Assembly: GCF_018100805.1 (NCBI RefSeq) | Contig: NZ_JAGJEA010000012.1 | Coordinates: 84,627-148,626, forward strand | DNA length: 64,000 nucleotides | Source of the DNA: Aquimarina sp. MMG016 | Lineage (GTDB): Bacteria; Bacteroidota; Bacteroidia; Flavobacteriales; Flavobacteriaceae | Direction: 5' to 3' | In this document: positions 16,551 to 25,073 of the stretch, piece after piece | How positions within the stretch are numbered: the stretch's first letter is position 1 | How the letters are laid out: each line of letters starts with the position of its first letter | Translations under genes and position numbers: made by a program | The notes under the pieces: model-generated | The model's input: only the letters and a program-made list of their open reading frames with translations | Told to the model about the DNA's origin: nothing | Database searches by the model: none

Positions 16551-17725
16551 TATGATACTTTTTGTTGTTGTGCCGCCTGGGCAATCAGCGATTGTATAGA
16601 AGGGTTGATCCCTTGGCTCCATCCTTCGATCAGTTTTTGTTCTACAAATGGTAATATCCCATGAGTGGATAGCGGTACTTCGCCTTCGGCAATCATTCGT
16701 TCTTCTGTAAGTTCGAAAAGCGTTTTCCACACATTACAATGCTCGGTTCTATTTCTCCAATCTCCTTCTAATGAAGTACCCGGGCAATGCCCTTTGCACA
16801 TCGCAAAAAATCGACATCCATTGCATCCCCCATGTTCCTGTGGAGTATGGTATAATGAAATATATCGTGCATAAGATGGCAGTCCTGATTTTACAAAATC
16901 AATCCCTTCCTTATTCGTTCTTCCGCAATTGCTGCGCTGACCATTACCTTCTACTCCACGTACCGCTGAGGTGGTATAAGGATCACAAGCTTTCCATACA
17001 CAGCTTAATCCGTGGTCATCTGCTTTTAGTAAGCTTTCGATCTCTGAGAAAATATCAAATCGCAGCTGCTTTAGCTCACTTTCCAGCTGATGGAAATACA
17101 AGAGGGTTTCTGTATTTTCTTTTTCCGTAAGGTGGTATATCGCACGGATACTTTCGCTCTCTACTTCCATCAAGTGCAATCGTGCTGCACGCACTCCAAT
17201 CTGATCAAGTTCTTTGATCCAGGCACCCATACGTTTCCGTTTCTCTGCAGTACCCACATTACCTCTGTGTAGGGTAATGATAATTGAAGGTTTTAGCCCT
17301 TCTTTAGCCAATTGAGCAATAGCATCTTCTGATTGTTGGGTTAATTTTCGGGTACGTTCCAGGTTTCCTGCCCATCGCACATCGTTCAGGTCACCAGGAC
17401 CATCTATTGACAACCCTACATTAACCTTATATTTTTTAAACATTGCGATATGCGCATCCGTGATCAGAGAACCATTAGTTTGTACAGAATTGCTTCCAAA
17501 TTGCTCTAACCCCCACGACCATAATTCCTCCAGATCTTCTATTGGTACCAATAACGCTTCTCCACCAAACAAAGTAAAATCTCCTCCCTCTTGCAGGATT
17601 GCTTCTTTCATCTTATCCATATCATATGGCTTGGTGCTTTCTTCCACATCGCGTTGCGGATGCTGGTAACAATACTGACAAGCAATATTGCACTTAACCC
17701 CCAGCGGTCTTAATTCTACTCCCAT
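16550..17725 (-). CDS. Radical SAM/SPASM peptide maturase
   Basis: Enzyme of 391 aa. The SAM-binding cluster motif CNIACQYC is at residues 12-19 (C12, C16, C19), right at the N-terminus as in cyclophane-forming (FxsB/GrrM-like) maturases. The glycine-rich FTLFGGEALL follows. A C-terminal SPASM-type region supplies ligands for auxiliary clusters (NCGR, GCNGCRFFAMCKGHCPG, HCNVW). Enzymes of this type make carbon-carbon or other crosslinks on ribosomal peptides. Neighbours are the 893-aa protein upstream (131-bp gap) and the Cys-rich and HExxH genes downstream with overlapping ends. The 893-aa protein is the only plausible local substrate. Family membership is firm; the subfamily is less so. Confidence 0.88.
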   Translation of the reverse strand: MGVELRPLGVKCNIACQYCYQHPQRDVEESTKPYDMDKMKEAILQEGGDFTLFGGEALLVPIEDLEELWSWGLEQFGSNSVQTNGSLITDAHIAMFKKYKVNVGLSIDGPGDLNDVRWAGNLERTRKLTQQSEDAIAQLAKEGLKPSIIITLHRGNVGTAEKRKRMGAWIKELDQIGVRAARLHLMEVESESIRAIYHLTEKENTETLLYFHQLESELKQLRFDIFSEIESLLKADDHGLSCVWKACDPYTTSAVRGVEGNGQRSNCGRTNKEGIDFVKSGLPSYARYISLYHTPQEHGGCNGCRFFAMCKGHCPGTSLEGDWRNRTEHCNVWKTLFELTEERMIAEGEVPLSTHGILPFVEQKLIEGWSQGINPSIQSLIAQAAQQQKVS

Positions 17726-17748
17726 AGTTATATTTTTAGTTAATCAAA

Positions 17749-17832
17749 CCCTCAATGAGGGAATTAACAACCTCGGAGCAAGCTCACGAGGTATGTTTCT
17801 GAACATAGTTTTTGTTCTCGAGGCGAGCCTCG
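17749..17832. repeat. Three dyads between substrate-like gene and maturase gene
   Basis: The 131-bp gap contains a perfect dyad CCCTCA-A-TGAGGG (17749-17761), an imperfect hairpin ACCTCG/CGAGGT (17770-17792) and a perfect CGAGGC-GA-GCCTCG (17819-17832). None has a T run on the minus strand. They could form an mRNA-processing or attenuation region that makes the upstream 893-aa gene better expressed than the enzymes. That function is inferred. Confidence 0.5.
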
Positions 17833-17856
17833 GTAAATTAAATCCTCCATGAGGGA

Positions 17857-20538
17857 TTAAAATCCTTCATCAATATGTGCGCTCTTATCGCCATGCACTC
17901 CTTTTCCTAAGATATCGGCATGTACTCCCGCATGTGCTTTGATACTCATATGTGCATGTAAACTGATATCATCGCTCAGGGCGATTTTACTATTCACTCC
18001 CGTTTTACCGCTAACACCCAGACTACCGCCTATAAAAGAAGCATCTATATGTGGGCTGGCATCTACATGTGGCGAATTAGCATCAGCATGTACCGTAGGA
18101 GGCATCGTCATATCAAAATGCTGACTCGGATCAATATCCACCAGTTTTACTTTAAATCCAGGAGTCGAGAAAGATTCACTGGCATTAATATCTGCATGCT
18201 TATTAATCCCCGGAATATCCCAATGGATCCATTTATGGGTATCCCCATGAGTATCTACATGAAAGTCTACCAGATGCCCCAAGTCGGCATGAAATTTATG
18301 AGACGGAATTCCCGGTTCAATTTTTATCGGAAAATCCACAGTTCCATTGACATGGTAACCAGTCGGTAATTTGGCTAATTCCTTGAATAAATCTACCACC
18401 GGCAGTTTATATACATGGTATAATACACTAACTACAAAATCTCCTCCGGTCAGCAATCCTTTTCCTAAAACCTCGATATAATTGGCTACTTTAGAGAAAT
18501 AAGAGGAGAAGATAGATGTAGCTTCGCTTAGTATTTTTTGTTCGATAATGCTAGCCAGATTCTTTAGATCTTTTAGGTCTGCACCAATATCGTATTTGAA
18601 CCCAAATTTTGTTCCGTTAAAGTCGAATTTTGCATTTACTGCAGCACTTAGTGCTCCATTTTTAAAAGAGAAATCGATCGAGCCATTCATACTATCATTA
18701 ATATGAATCGTACCCAGGGTCATCCCTCCTATTTTGATTGTTGGTTTACAATCAATACCAATTGCCAGGCTGGTATCAAAAGCCATAGTGGTTCCTCCGT
18801 TCTTAAACTCTACATCTACCGTATCCTGTAAAAATTTAAGATCTGTTTTCATACTGATATCCAATGCCGTAGGCGATACCGAAGCATTAACCACTTCTTT
18901 GATTCCTAAAACATTGGCATTGACACTAACATCAAAAGCCTCTTTGGTAGTATCAAAGTCAAAATATGCACCCCCGGCTGTAACGCCATATCCCGCTTGG
19001 CCTTTCCCCGTAAGGGAGATATTATTATCTAACAAATGAATAGGATCAATACTCGCTTGTCCACTAATTCCTGTACCCTGATTAATCATCAATGCAGAAT
19101 AGGTATGGAATCCCCAGAAATCAATTGCCGCATTATATCCAATCCCTACCTGGCACTGTGTGCCATCCGGTAGTTGCTGTGCCTTATCACACCAGTAGAA
19201 CATCAACTCGTCAAAACTAAAGTCACTCAATACTTTTGGCAATGTGATCCCGCTATCAATCACCGAATCAAAGATCACCGGTAGGCTCAGGTTTTTGGTA
19301 GCCACATATAATAAGGATGGGTTAGGCAGATCGTCTGTAAACTCCATGGTGATGGCAAATTTCTCATCCAGTTTTGTCTTTTTCTGCCCCAATAAAAAAG
19401 CACCTTCTAGCGTTACACCGGCTCCGGTCTCTACTCCAAAAGAAACATCAAGTCCTACCCCTACATCCTCTAGCGTTACACCATAGAAATCAAACGGATA
19501 TATGATCTCGGTATCGCTATTAAGCGCAGCCTGTATGGTTCCTGTACCATCAGAGAAGGTAAAGGAGATCGCTCCGGTTACTTCTACCTCATTAACATTA
19601 GGATTCGCCGGAATCTTGATTGGTAGCTCCAGCGTACCCTCCAGACTTACCGATGGTGTGGAGGTAACGGTCATTGCTATCCCAGATAGTACAACCTTGC
19701 TAAATCCGGGTAGTGGAAAACTTTTCTCGATCGCCGCTTTGACCTCAAAACTCGTTTTAGTCAGATCAATACTCACCTGCACCGGAATATTACTCAGGCT
19801 CTTGGCCAGTTCATTCATAATAATAGGCAAAGCAGATGTACCTGCATTAGATTGTACGGATAAAGTAGAGGCAAACTCCGCTCCATCTACCACACCGGTT
19901 ATCCCTGCAATCTTAAGACTATCGTCATCAAAATCAGAAATCACCACCGCAGAATCCGAGAATTCCAGTTCATTAAATACCGCTAGTTCTTTATCGATAT
20001 TAGATAGGTTAAACCCTGTGGATACTCCGATACCCAATGCGGCACCCCAAGTACCTGATACATTACGTACATAGAGTTCTACTTCTCCCCAACTCGTAGT
20101 GGCCTCCAGATCGAGGCTATAGTTTTTATCTGTGGTATTGATCGCTGCCTGAAAGGAGATCCCTTTGACCGGCAGCCCCGAAAGGTTAGATGGCAAACTA
20201 AACTGTTTGGACAAAAAGTGTGTTGCCAGGCGATTGATCGTCGACACATCTTTGGTTCCCGCTCCAAAGGTCCAGGTGATAGATCCGTCTTTTTCTTCTG
20301 TAAATCCCCAATTAACGGTAAGATGCACCCCAAACAGGATAAAATCTCCGGTCAGTGTTACCGATGACCCTTTGCAATCCACCATAGCACCAGTAAAGGT
20401 AAGGTCATCCGTTTTAAGTACATTTTTTAAAAAATCATCCACATTGACAGCCGTAACTGCCTTGTTAGGAAAGGTAATCGTGCCACTCCCTGTGGCTTGC
20501 TGTAGCTCTTTGCACAGCATAGAAATGTTGTTACTCAT
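17857..20538 (-). CDS. 893-aa beta-rich protein with H-x-D repeat tail, probable maturase substrate
   Basis: Large protein without signal peptide or membrane helix. Residues 1-740 look like long amphipathic beta strands with recurring patterns such as SVTLTGDFILFGVHLTVNWG and VGVGLDVSFGVETGAGVTLEG, suggesting an elongated beta structure. Residues 748-893 differ: they are rich in His, Asp, Ala and Ser and contain twelve H-x-D tripeptides. This tail resembles a multi-core precursor region. The gene is directly upstream of radical SAM/SPASM and HExxH enzymes on the same strand. I do not recognise the family. Being the substrate is inferred from position and from the repeats. Confidence 0.75.
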   Translation of the reverse strand: MSNNISMLCKELQQATGSGTITFPNKAVTAVNVDDFLKNVLKTDDLTFTGAMVDCKGSSVTLTGDFILFGVHLTVNWGFTEEKDGSITWTFGAGTKDVSTINRLATHFLSKQFSLPSNLSGLPVKGISFQAAINTTDKNYSLDLEATTSWGEVELYVRNVSGTWGAALGIGVSTGFNLSNIDKELAVFNELEFSDSAVVISDFDDDSLKIAGITGVVDGAEFASTLSVQSNAGTSALPIIMNELAKSLSNIPVQVSIDLTKTSFEVKAAIEKSFPLPGFSKVVLSGIAMTVTSTPSVSLEGTLELPIKIPANPNVNEVEVTGAISFTFSDGTGTIQAALNSDTEIIYPFDFYGVTLEDVGVGLDVSFGVETGAGVTLEGAFLLGQKKTKLDEKFAITMEFTDDLPNPSLLYVATKNLSLPVIFDSVIDSGITLPKVLSDFSFDELMFYWCDKAQQLPDGTQCQVGIGYNAAIDFWGFHTYSALMINQGTGISGQASIDPIHLLDNNISLTGKGQAGYGVTAGGAYFDFDTTKEAFDVSVNANVLGIKEVVNASVSPTALDISMKTDLKFLQDTVDVEFKNGGTTMAFDTSLAIGIDCKPTIKIGGMTLGTIHINDSMNGSIDFSFKNGALSAAVNAKFDFNGTKFGFKYDIGADLKDLKNLASIIEQKILSEATSIFSSYFSKVANYIEVLGKGLLTGGDFVVSVLYHVYKLPVVDLFKELAKLPTGYHVNGTVDFPIKIEPGIPSHKFHADLGHLVDFHVDTHGDTHKWIHWDIPGINKHADINASESFSTPGFKVKLVDIDPSQHFDMTMPPTVHADANSPHVDASPHIDASFIGGSLGVSGKTGVNSKIALSDDISLHAHMSIKAHAGVHADILGKGVHGDKSAHIDEGF
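17860..18297 (-). repeat. Coding segment with twelve H-x-D tripeptides
   Basis: This codes for the last 146 residues of the 893-aa protein. In order the tripeptides are HAD, HVD, HGD, HWD, HAD, HFD, HAD, HVD, HID, HAD, HGD and HID. The middle residue varies while His and Asp are kept. Spacing is irregular, from 4 to about 40 residues. The rest of the protein has no such cluster. Ribosomal peptides that become three-residue cyclophanes use aromatic-x-Asp/Asn motifs, so this pattern fits a set of modification sites. Confidence 0.85.
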
Positions 20539-20988
20539 GAGTTATATATTTTGTATGAATATTAAGGGGGTAAGTATATCCGAAAGATATAAGACATCTA
20601 CCGATATGTTTAATGCTCCACTAATTTCGGGGATTATGTAATCTTAAAATAGCGTATTTATACGTGTTTTTGTTAGTGGTGAGTTTGGGAGTGGATTAGT
20701 ATTTGAGAAGTTGGTAATTTTGAGAAGGCGATTTGCAGTTTGTTGTCTAAGACATAATTAAAATTGGTGTACTGTCCACTAAAAACTTAAAATAGGGAAT
20801 TTTCCTTTTTTATATAGTTTTTTACATAATTATTTATTGAAAAAATATCTGATTTTTTAATAAATAATTCATTTTTATTACGAAATAATCAATAAAAAAT
20901 TCATTTTCTTGCATTATTCATTAATTTTTTTTATTTTATTAAAAATGAAATTCATCTATTTTAATGCTAATTTTTAAAATTCGAGACA
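20539..20988. other. 450-bp divergent intergenic region, no gene seen
   Basis: This AT-rich stretch separates the 893-aa gene (minus) from the thioredoxin-like gene (plus) and must hold both promoters. I see no exact TAnnTTTG box with a well-placed TTG on either strand and no convincing small frame. The part from about 20800 to 20980 is almost pure A/T with repeated TTATTNATT-type words. Confidence 0.6.
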
Positions 20989-21438
20989 ATGAAAAGCATA
21001 TTTATACTAAAAATAATACTATTCCTTTGTTGGGGTAGTAATTCATATAAAGACAAACCTATTTGGCATAATAATATTGATGATGCGATACTAAAAAGCA
21101 AAATGAGTAATAAAAAAGTATTCATCTATTTTACTTATTCAAAATGTGGACCTTGTCAAAAATTCGAAAAACACGTCTGTGCAGACCAAGAATTTATTAA
21201 GCTAATGTCATCACAATATGAATTAGTAAAGGTACAACTACAAGGAGGAGCTAATCATAAAAATAATGATGCCTATTATTATGAAATGAAAAATAAATAT
21301 GATGTTCCTACACTCCCTTATTTTATTGTGTTGGATAAAGGAAAACAAATAAGAATCGATAAACCGGAGTACAACTCCAAAAAATTTATGCAAAAACTGA
21401 GCTCTAATGGGAAAGCAAGAAGAAATAGAGGAAAATAA
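20989..21438 (+). CDS. Thioredoxin-fold periplasmic protein
   Basis: Protein of 149 aa with a short hydrophobic N-terminus (about 3-15) that is probably a signal peptide. The active site is CGPC (C53 and C56) in the context FTYSKCGPCQKFE, as in thioredoxins, with a third nearby cysteine (HVC). The cis-proline loop is present in YDVPTLPYFIV. It probably acts as a periplasmic disulfide reductase or oxidase; the partner is unknown. It overlaps the next gene by 32 bp in another frame, so the two are probably co-expressed. The basic C-terminus (KARRNRGK) lies in the overlap. Confidence 0.82.
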   Translation: MKSIFILKIILFLCWGSNSYKDKPIWHNNIDDAILKSKMSNKKVFIYFTYSKCGPCQKFEKHVCADQEFIKLMSSQYELVKVQLQGGANHKNNDAYYYEMKNKYDVPTLPYFIVLDKGKQIRIDKPEYNSKKFMQKLSSNGKARRNRGK

Positions 21439-21910
21439 TGTAGCTCTAGCCCTTAAGGAATATAGACTGAAAAAAATTGATATAATTATTAAATATGTGA
21501 TAGTAATAATTTCAATAATTACTTTAGGGATTAGTATTTATAAATATAATAAATCAAAAGAAGATCAATTTGTAAACTTTATGTCTATAGAACGATATAC
21601 AGTGTATAAAAAACTATGTAATACTCTCTCTTCTATAGCATATAACAATGATTCTATTTCTATTGATAATACTAAGAAAGAACTATGGAAAATATATCAT
21701 GGAGAAGTGTTACTTGTCTCCGATGATGATATATATCAAAAGTTAATGGAGTTTACACAAGAACTTGACAAAAAAGAACAAAACCTTGTTAATAAGGACA
21801 CATTTGAGGCAAACTTAACAAGGATTACTTATGATATGGTATTACTATGCAAGAATTCTATTGCGGAATCTCATAAATTATCTTTTGAAAAATTCAAACC
21901 CGGTTACTAG
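21407..21910 (+). CDS. Single-pass membrane protein, unknown
   Basis: Protein of 167 aa with a charged N-terminus and one membrane helix at about residues 27-46 (IIIKYVIVIISIITLGISIY). A mostly helical C-terminal domain of about 115 residues follows. No named domain is recognised. The start at 21407 lies 32 bp inside the thioredoxin-like gene; a real overlap of that size is unusual but the frame is open and the helix well placed. It is probably co-transcribed with its upstream neighbour. Confidence 0.65.
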   Translation: MGKQEEIEENNVALALKEYRLKKIDIIIKYVIVIISIITLGISIYKYNKSKEDQFVNFMSIERYTVYKKLCNTLSSIAYNNDSISIDNTKKELWKIYHGEVLLVSDDDIYQKLMEFTQELDKKEQNLVNKDTFEANLTRITYDMVLLCKNSIAESHKLSFEKFKPGY

Positions 21911-22048
21911 ATCAAACCGGATCTACCTATACCCAAAAAAAACCCTAGACTGGCTCGAATATCTCTTTCGCGACAATTCCCACTAGTTCATAGTGCAGCT
22001 ACCACAAATTTTGCAACCCATAGCCAGCAGGTACAAAAGATAAATAAT

Positions 22049-22056
22049 TACCTTTG
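22049..22056 (+). promoter_or_regulatory. -10 box of the GNAT gene
   Basis: TACCTTTG fits TAnnTTTG and lies 35 bp before the ATG at 22092. No TTG is found 19 bp further upstream, so the match is partial. Confidence 0.45.
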
Positions 22057-22091
22057 GTTACAACATACTTATATCTCCAATAATGTAGAAA

Positions 22092-22538
22092 ATGGAAATA
22101 GGATTCAAGCCATATATGATTGAAGATAAAATTGATCTTTTAGAAATGATGACCTCATTTAATGACATTGAGGGATATCCTTTTGATCCGAGAATTGGGG
22201 AGGAAAACCTATTGCAATTTACATCGAATGAATCATTGGGGAGACTTTATCTAATCCAACAAAAACATCAAAATATCGGATATGTGGTATTGACATTTGG
22301 ATTTAGTTTTGAATATAACGGTAGGGATGCATTTATTGATGAATTCTATATAAAAGAAAAATATAGAAATCTGGGAATCGGAAAAATGACCATTGATTTT
22401 ATAGCATCTGAATCAAAGAAGCTTAATATAAAAGCCATACACCTAGAAGTGGAACCTCATAATGAGAACGCATACCAACTGTATTCAAAAAAAGGATTTA
22501 AACCCAATGGTAGAACACTGTTGACCAAAACAATATAA
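22092..22538 (+). CDS. GNAT family N-acetyltransferase
   Basis: Acetyltransferase of 148 aa with one GNAT fold. The acetyl-CoA binding motif A is visible as FIDEFYIKEKYRNLGIGKMT (R/Q-x-x-G-x-G/A type: RNLGIG). The following helix and the motif B segment IHLEVEPHNENAYQLYSKKGF are typical of small-molecule or protein N-acetyltransferases. The substrate cannot be told from the sequence. The gene stands alone with a TACCTTTG box upstream. Confidence 0.88.
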   Translation: MEIGFKPYMIEDKIDLLEMMTSFNDIEGYPFDPRIGEENLLQFTSNESLGRLYLIQQKHQNIGYVVLTFGFSFEYNGRDAFIDEFYIKEKYRNLGIGKMTIDFIASESKKLNIKAIHLEVEPHNENAYQLYSKKGFKPNGRTLLTKTI

Positions 22539-22559
22539 TATACTAACTACTATTGGTGT

Positions 22560-22640
22560 TGATAATGAGCAAACCATACATCAGCGCATGGCAACAACAG
22601 AAAGAGGAATACAATTAAAAATCAGTTTAGTATACCTATG
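22560..22640 (+). pseudogene. Possible remnant of an outer-membrane protein C-terminus
   Basis: A short open stretch reads DNEQTIHQRMATTERGIQLK then ISLVYL before a stop that overlaps the next start codon. The ending GIQLKISLVY looks like the last strand of a Bacteroidota outer-membrane barrel. No start codon or signal is present, so at most this is a decayed fragment. Confidence 0.25.
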
Positions 22641-23138
22641 AAATATACACCAAAAGATGGTTTTCCTTATTATTTTGATTTGGTAAAACATTCCGCATGT
22701 AAATCCCTCTTTTCTTCATTAACAACTATCACGTTTCTAAAATCAATAGAAGAGAAAAAAGCAGCATTTAGATACGCCTCCGGAAAATGGAATATTAAAC
22801 AAATTGTTGGTCACATCACAGATCACGAAAGAATTAAAATATTCCGCGCATTTTTGATGAGTAGAAAAGAAACAGTTGAACTGTGGGGTTATGACCAAGT
22901 TTCTTTAATAGAAAATAGCCGTTTTAATAAATTAACATTTGAACAAATAATCATAGATTTTGTAAATGTTAGGCATGCTTCTGTTAGCTTTATTGATAGT
23001 TTATCCGAAGAACAATTAAAGTTAAAAGGAAAAGCAGGGCCATATGAAGTTACCCTTGAAAATTTTCTTAAATCCATTATTGGTCACGAAATACATCATA
23101 TAAGCATTATTAGAGAAAGATATCTTGGGCAGAATTAG
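22638..23138 (+). CDS. DinB/YfiT family putative metal-dependent enzyme
   Basis: Four-helix-bundle protein of 166 aa in the DinB superfamily. The three histidines that usually bind a divalent metal can be seen: one in GHITDHER at about residue 54-58 and two in GHEIHHISI near the C-terminus. Members act in thiol transfer, hydrolysis or stress roles, but most are uncharacterised. It lies between a GNAT gene and a beta-barrel gene with loose spacing, so no operon is implied. Confidence 0.8.
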   Translation: MKYTPKDGFPYYFDLVKHSACKSLFSSLTTITFLKSIEEKKAAFRYASGKWNIKQIVGHITDHERIKIFRAFLMSRKETVELWGYDQVSLIENSRFNKLTFEQIIIDFVNVRHASVSFIDSLSEEQLKLKGKAGPYEVTLENFLKSIIGHEIHHISIIRERYLGQN

Positions 23139-23305
23139 AGCTGATACATATTTTCTCCACGTGTTGGATAGCATATTACCACCATTATGCCGAGACCTAG
23201 TATCAGTGAAGAAGAAAATTATCAATATTAGGGGTAACATTTTGCTTTCTAATGACACATACTTATAACATTACAACCTTTTACAAAAAATACTCTTAAC
23301 CAAAA

Positions 23306-23887
23306 ATGACAAATACATCTACTGCTTTTCGTATTATTTTTACTACTATTTTTTTCACTTTTTTTATTTCTAACTTGACAAAAGCTCAACCCAGAACCGG
23401 TGAGTTTATTGATGCTTCTATAGGGTTTGGATACAGTTTTCCTTTTGACGATATAGATATCTCCGGTTCCGGTTTTTATCTACAAGGAGAATATGTATAT
23501 GCTTTAACCAAATGGTTTGGTGTACGACCCTATGCAGGACTGGTTTTAACCTCAGCTGATGATGACCAAAATCTACCCAATCAACCTGAATATAAAGTAA
23601 CAGCCAATGCTTTTCTATTGGGTGGGAAAATTCGTCTGGTAGCCCCTATTCCCTGGTTTGCTCCTTATACCGAAGTTGGTATCGGTGCCTCTATTGGTTC
23701 TTTTGAAACCTTCACCCCTTTTACCAATATAAAAGAAAATGGATTACAGTGGCATATACCTTTTACTCTTGGAGTAGCCCTTGGTCCCAGACATAATTTT
23801 GACTTTGCGGTAAGCTATTATTTTCATCCATCTATAGAGCAATTCGCAGGAGGAGTAGGTTTAGGGTTATCTTTTCCGTTAAATTAA
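23306..23887 (+). CDS. Outer-membrane beta-barrel protein
   Basis: Protein of 193 aa with a signal peptide ending near TKAQP (about residue 28). The rest alternates Gly/aromatic beta strands, for example FIDASIGFGYSFPF, FYLQGEYVYAL, VRPYAGLVLTS and a C-terminal FAGGVGLGLSFPLN, typical of small 8-stranded barrels. Function is unknown. It is a single gene between the DinB-like gene and a secreted protein gene. Confidence 0.78.
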   Translation: MTNTSTAFRIIFTTIFFTFFISNLTKAQPRTGEFIDASIGFGYSFPFDDIDISGSGFYLQGEYVYALTKWFGVRPYAGLVLTSADDDQNLPNQPEYKVTANAFLLGGKIRLVAPIPWFAPYTEVGIGASIGSFETFTPFTNIKENGLQWHIPFTLGVALGPRHNFDFAVSYYFHPSIEQFAGGVGLGLSFPLN

Positions 23888-23983
23888 GAACCCAATATAA
23901 ACAATCCATAAGATACTACAGAAAGATTCTCTGGCAGCAGACGGAACGGAACAATATTTGATAAAAGTTATAAAACTAACATT

Positions 23984-24763
23984 ATGAAAAAAATATTCTT
24001 TCTTTTACTATTAACAATAGGAATCAAATCTGCTTATGCGGACTGCTCAGCAAGTGGAATGGTGTTTTTTCCTGAACAAAAAGAAATAAGTCTTAGTGCT
24101 ATGTTTATTATTCAGGGTTATTCTTTTAGTGAAAAGACAATTAATAGTTTCAAAAATCGAGCAGTATACCTGGAGAGTGAGAATAAAGAATTAATCCAAC
24201 TAAATCTTCTGGAAATCCTAAAAGGTCAGATGTATCTTACTCAAGCAATATTCAAGCCTTCACAACTACTAAAACCCAACACCATTTATTTCCTGAAATA
24301 TGATGAGCAAACCAAAAATGAAACCAGAGAAATGATGCGATGGAATACTGAGAAAAAAGAAAGAGAAAGAGTTTTTTGGAAAACATCAAATAAAAAAACA
24401 ACTGAATTATTAAATGCCAATCTAGAAGTCAAATATCAAACTACAGAGGTAGTTCATTATGGTTGTGGTCCTTCTGCAAATGCAATTTTTGATATAAACA
24501 ATAATACCACATCAGAAGTTTGGTATAAAACAGAAGTCTTAGATCTTTCTACCAATAAAAAGACAGTTTTTTATATCAAAGAATGGAATGAAAAACTCAA
24601 TGTAGGACACGGTATGTGCGCCGGAGCATTTACCTTCAACAGAAAAGGAAAGTATAAGGTTAGGTTTACACCCATGAACACTGACGGAAAATCCTTAAAA
24701 ACCACAGGTTGGAAAACTTTTGATAGCCCATTTATGAATGATAAAAGTCCTTATGGATTTTAG
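23984..24763 (+). CDS. Secreted protein of unknown function
   Basis: Protein of 259 aa with a clear signal peptide (MKKIFFLLLLTIGIKSAYAD, cleavage after AYA). The mature part has four cysteines (DCSASG, YGCGPS, GMCAGA) and beta-rich segments. A dense charged stretch, RWNTEKKERERVFWK, lies near the middle. The YGCGPSANA and GHGMCAGAF blocks look conserved, but I do not recognise a family. It is located in the periplasm or outside. Confidence 0.7.
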   Translation: MKKIFFLLLLTIGIKSAYADCSASGMVFFPEQKEISLSAMFIIQGYSFSEKTINSFKNRAVYLESENKELIQLNLLEILKGQMYLTQAIFKPSQLLKPNTIYFLKYDEQTKNETREMMRWNTEKKERERVFWKTSNKKTTELLNANLEVKYQTTEVVHYGCGPSANAIFDINNNTTSEVWYKTEVLDLSTNKKTVFYIKEWNEKLNVGHGMCAGAFTFNRKGKYKVRFTPMNTDGKSLKTTGWKTFDSPFMNDKSPYGF

Positions 24764-24773
24764 ATAATTAAAA

Positions 24774-24802
24774 AACGCCTCCCCAATAACACAGAAGGCG
24801 TT
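24774..24802 (-). terminator. Terminator hairpin downstream of the gene remnant
   Basis: Stem AACGCCT (24774-24780) with AGGCGTT (24796-24802). A T run follows only on the minus strand (GGCGTTTTTT), so it belongs to a leftward transcript, matching the remnant at 24824-25000. Confidence 0.6.
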
Positions 24803-24823
24803 ACTAATTATATATAACAGGGG

Positions 24824-25000
24824 TTACTGATCAGACTCATCATCTTTGCCATTAGCAATACGGGTATTGATAATCTGCTGGTATCTTTTGGTCAATGTAC
24901 TATAAGACATAATACCGATAAATGAATAGGTCATAAAACAATCCGTAAAGGAGATACCAGACTTTAGGATACCTTTTGTACATAAAAGCTTTAGTGGTAA
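24824..25000 (-). pseudogene. C-terminal remnant of a membrane protein
   Basis: An open frame of 58 codons without a good start reads LKSGISFTDCFMTYSFIGIM, then SYSTLTKRYQQIINTRIANG and KDDESDQ. It looks like the last helix and charged tail of an integral membrane protein. It keeps a terminator (24774-24802) but its upstream part is missing, cut by the promoter of the AraC-type gene. The first Met would leave only 34 residues. The family is not recognised. Confidence 0.4.
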
Positions 25001-25040
25001 TTAGATCCCACTGGAATTCGCAACTAAAAATCAAACTAAT

Positions 25041-25048
25041 TATCTTTG
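25041..25048 (+). promoter_or_regulatory. -10 box of the AraC-type gene
   Basis: TATCTTTG fits TAnnTTTG and lies 25 bp before the ATG at 25074. The expected -33 position has TTC rather than TTG. Confidence 0.5.
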
Positions 25049-25073
25049 AAAAAACACTTAGTTAGAACAAATA

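Noticed and set aside
16551..16730. Longer form of the Cys-rich protein
   Set aside because: The 60 extra residues overlap the radical SAM gene in another frame and are Arg/Thr-rich noise.
17749..17832. CRISPR-like repeats between 17.75 and 17.83 kb
   Set aside because: The dyads differ from each other and have no regular spacing or spacers.
19244..20641. Plus-strand frames opposite the 893-aa gene (80-190 codons)
   Set aside because: They are shadows of the minus-strand gene; the translations are Ser/Pro/Thr/Val-rich without domains.
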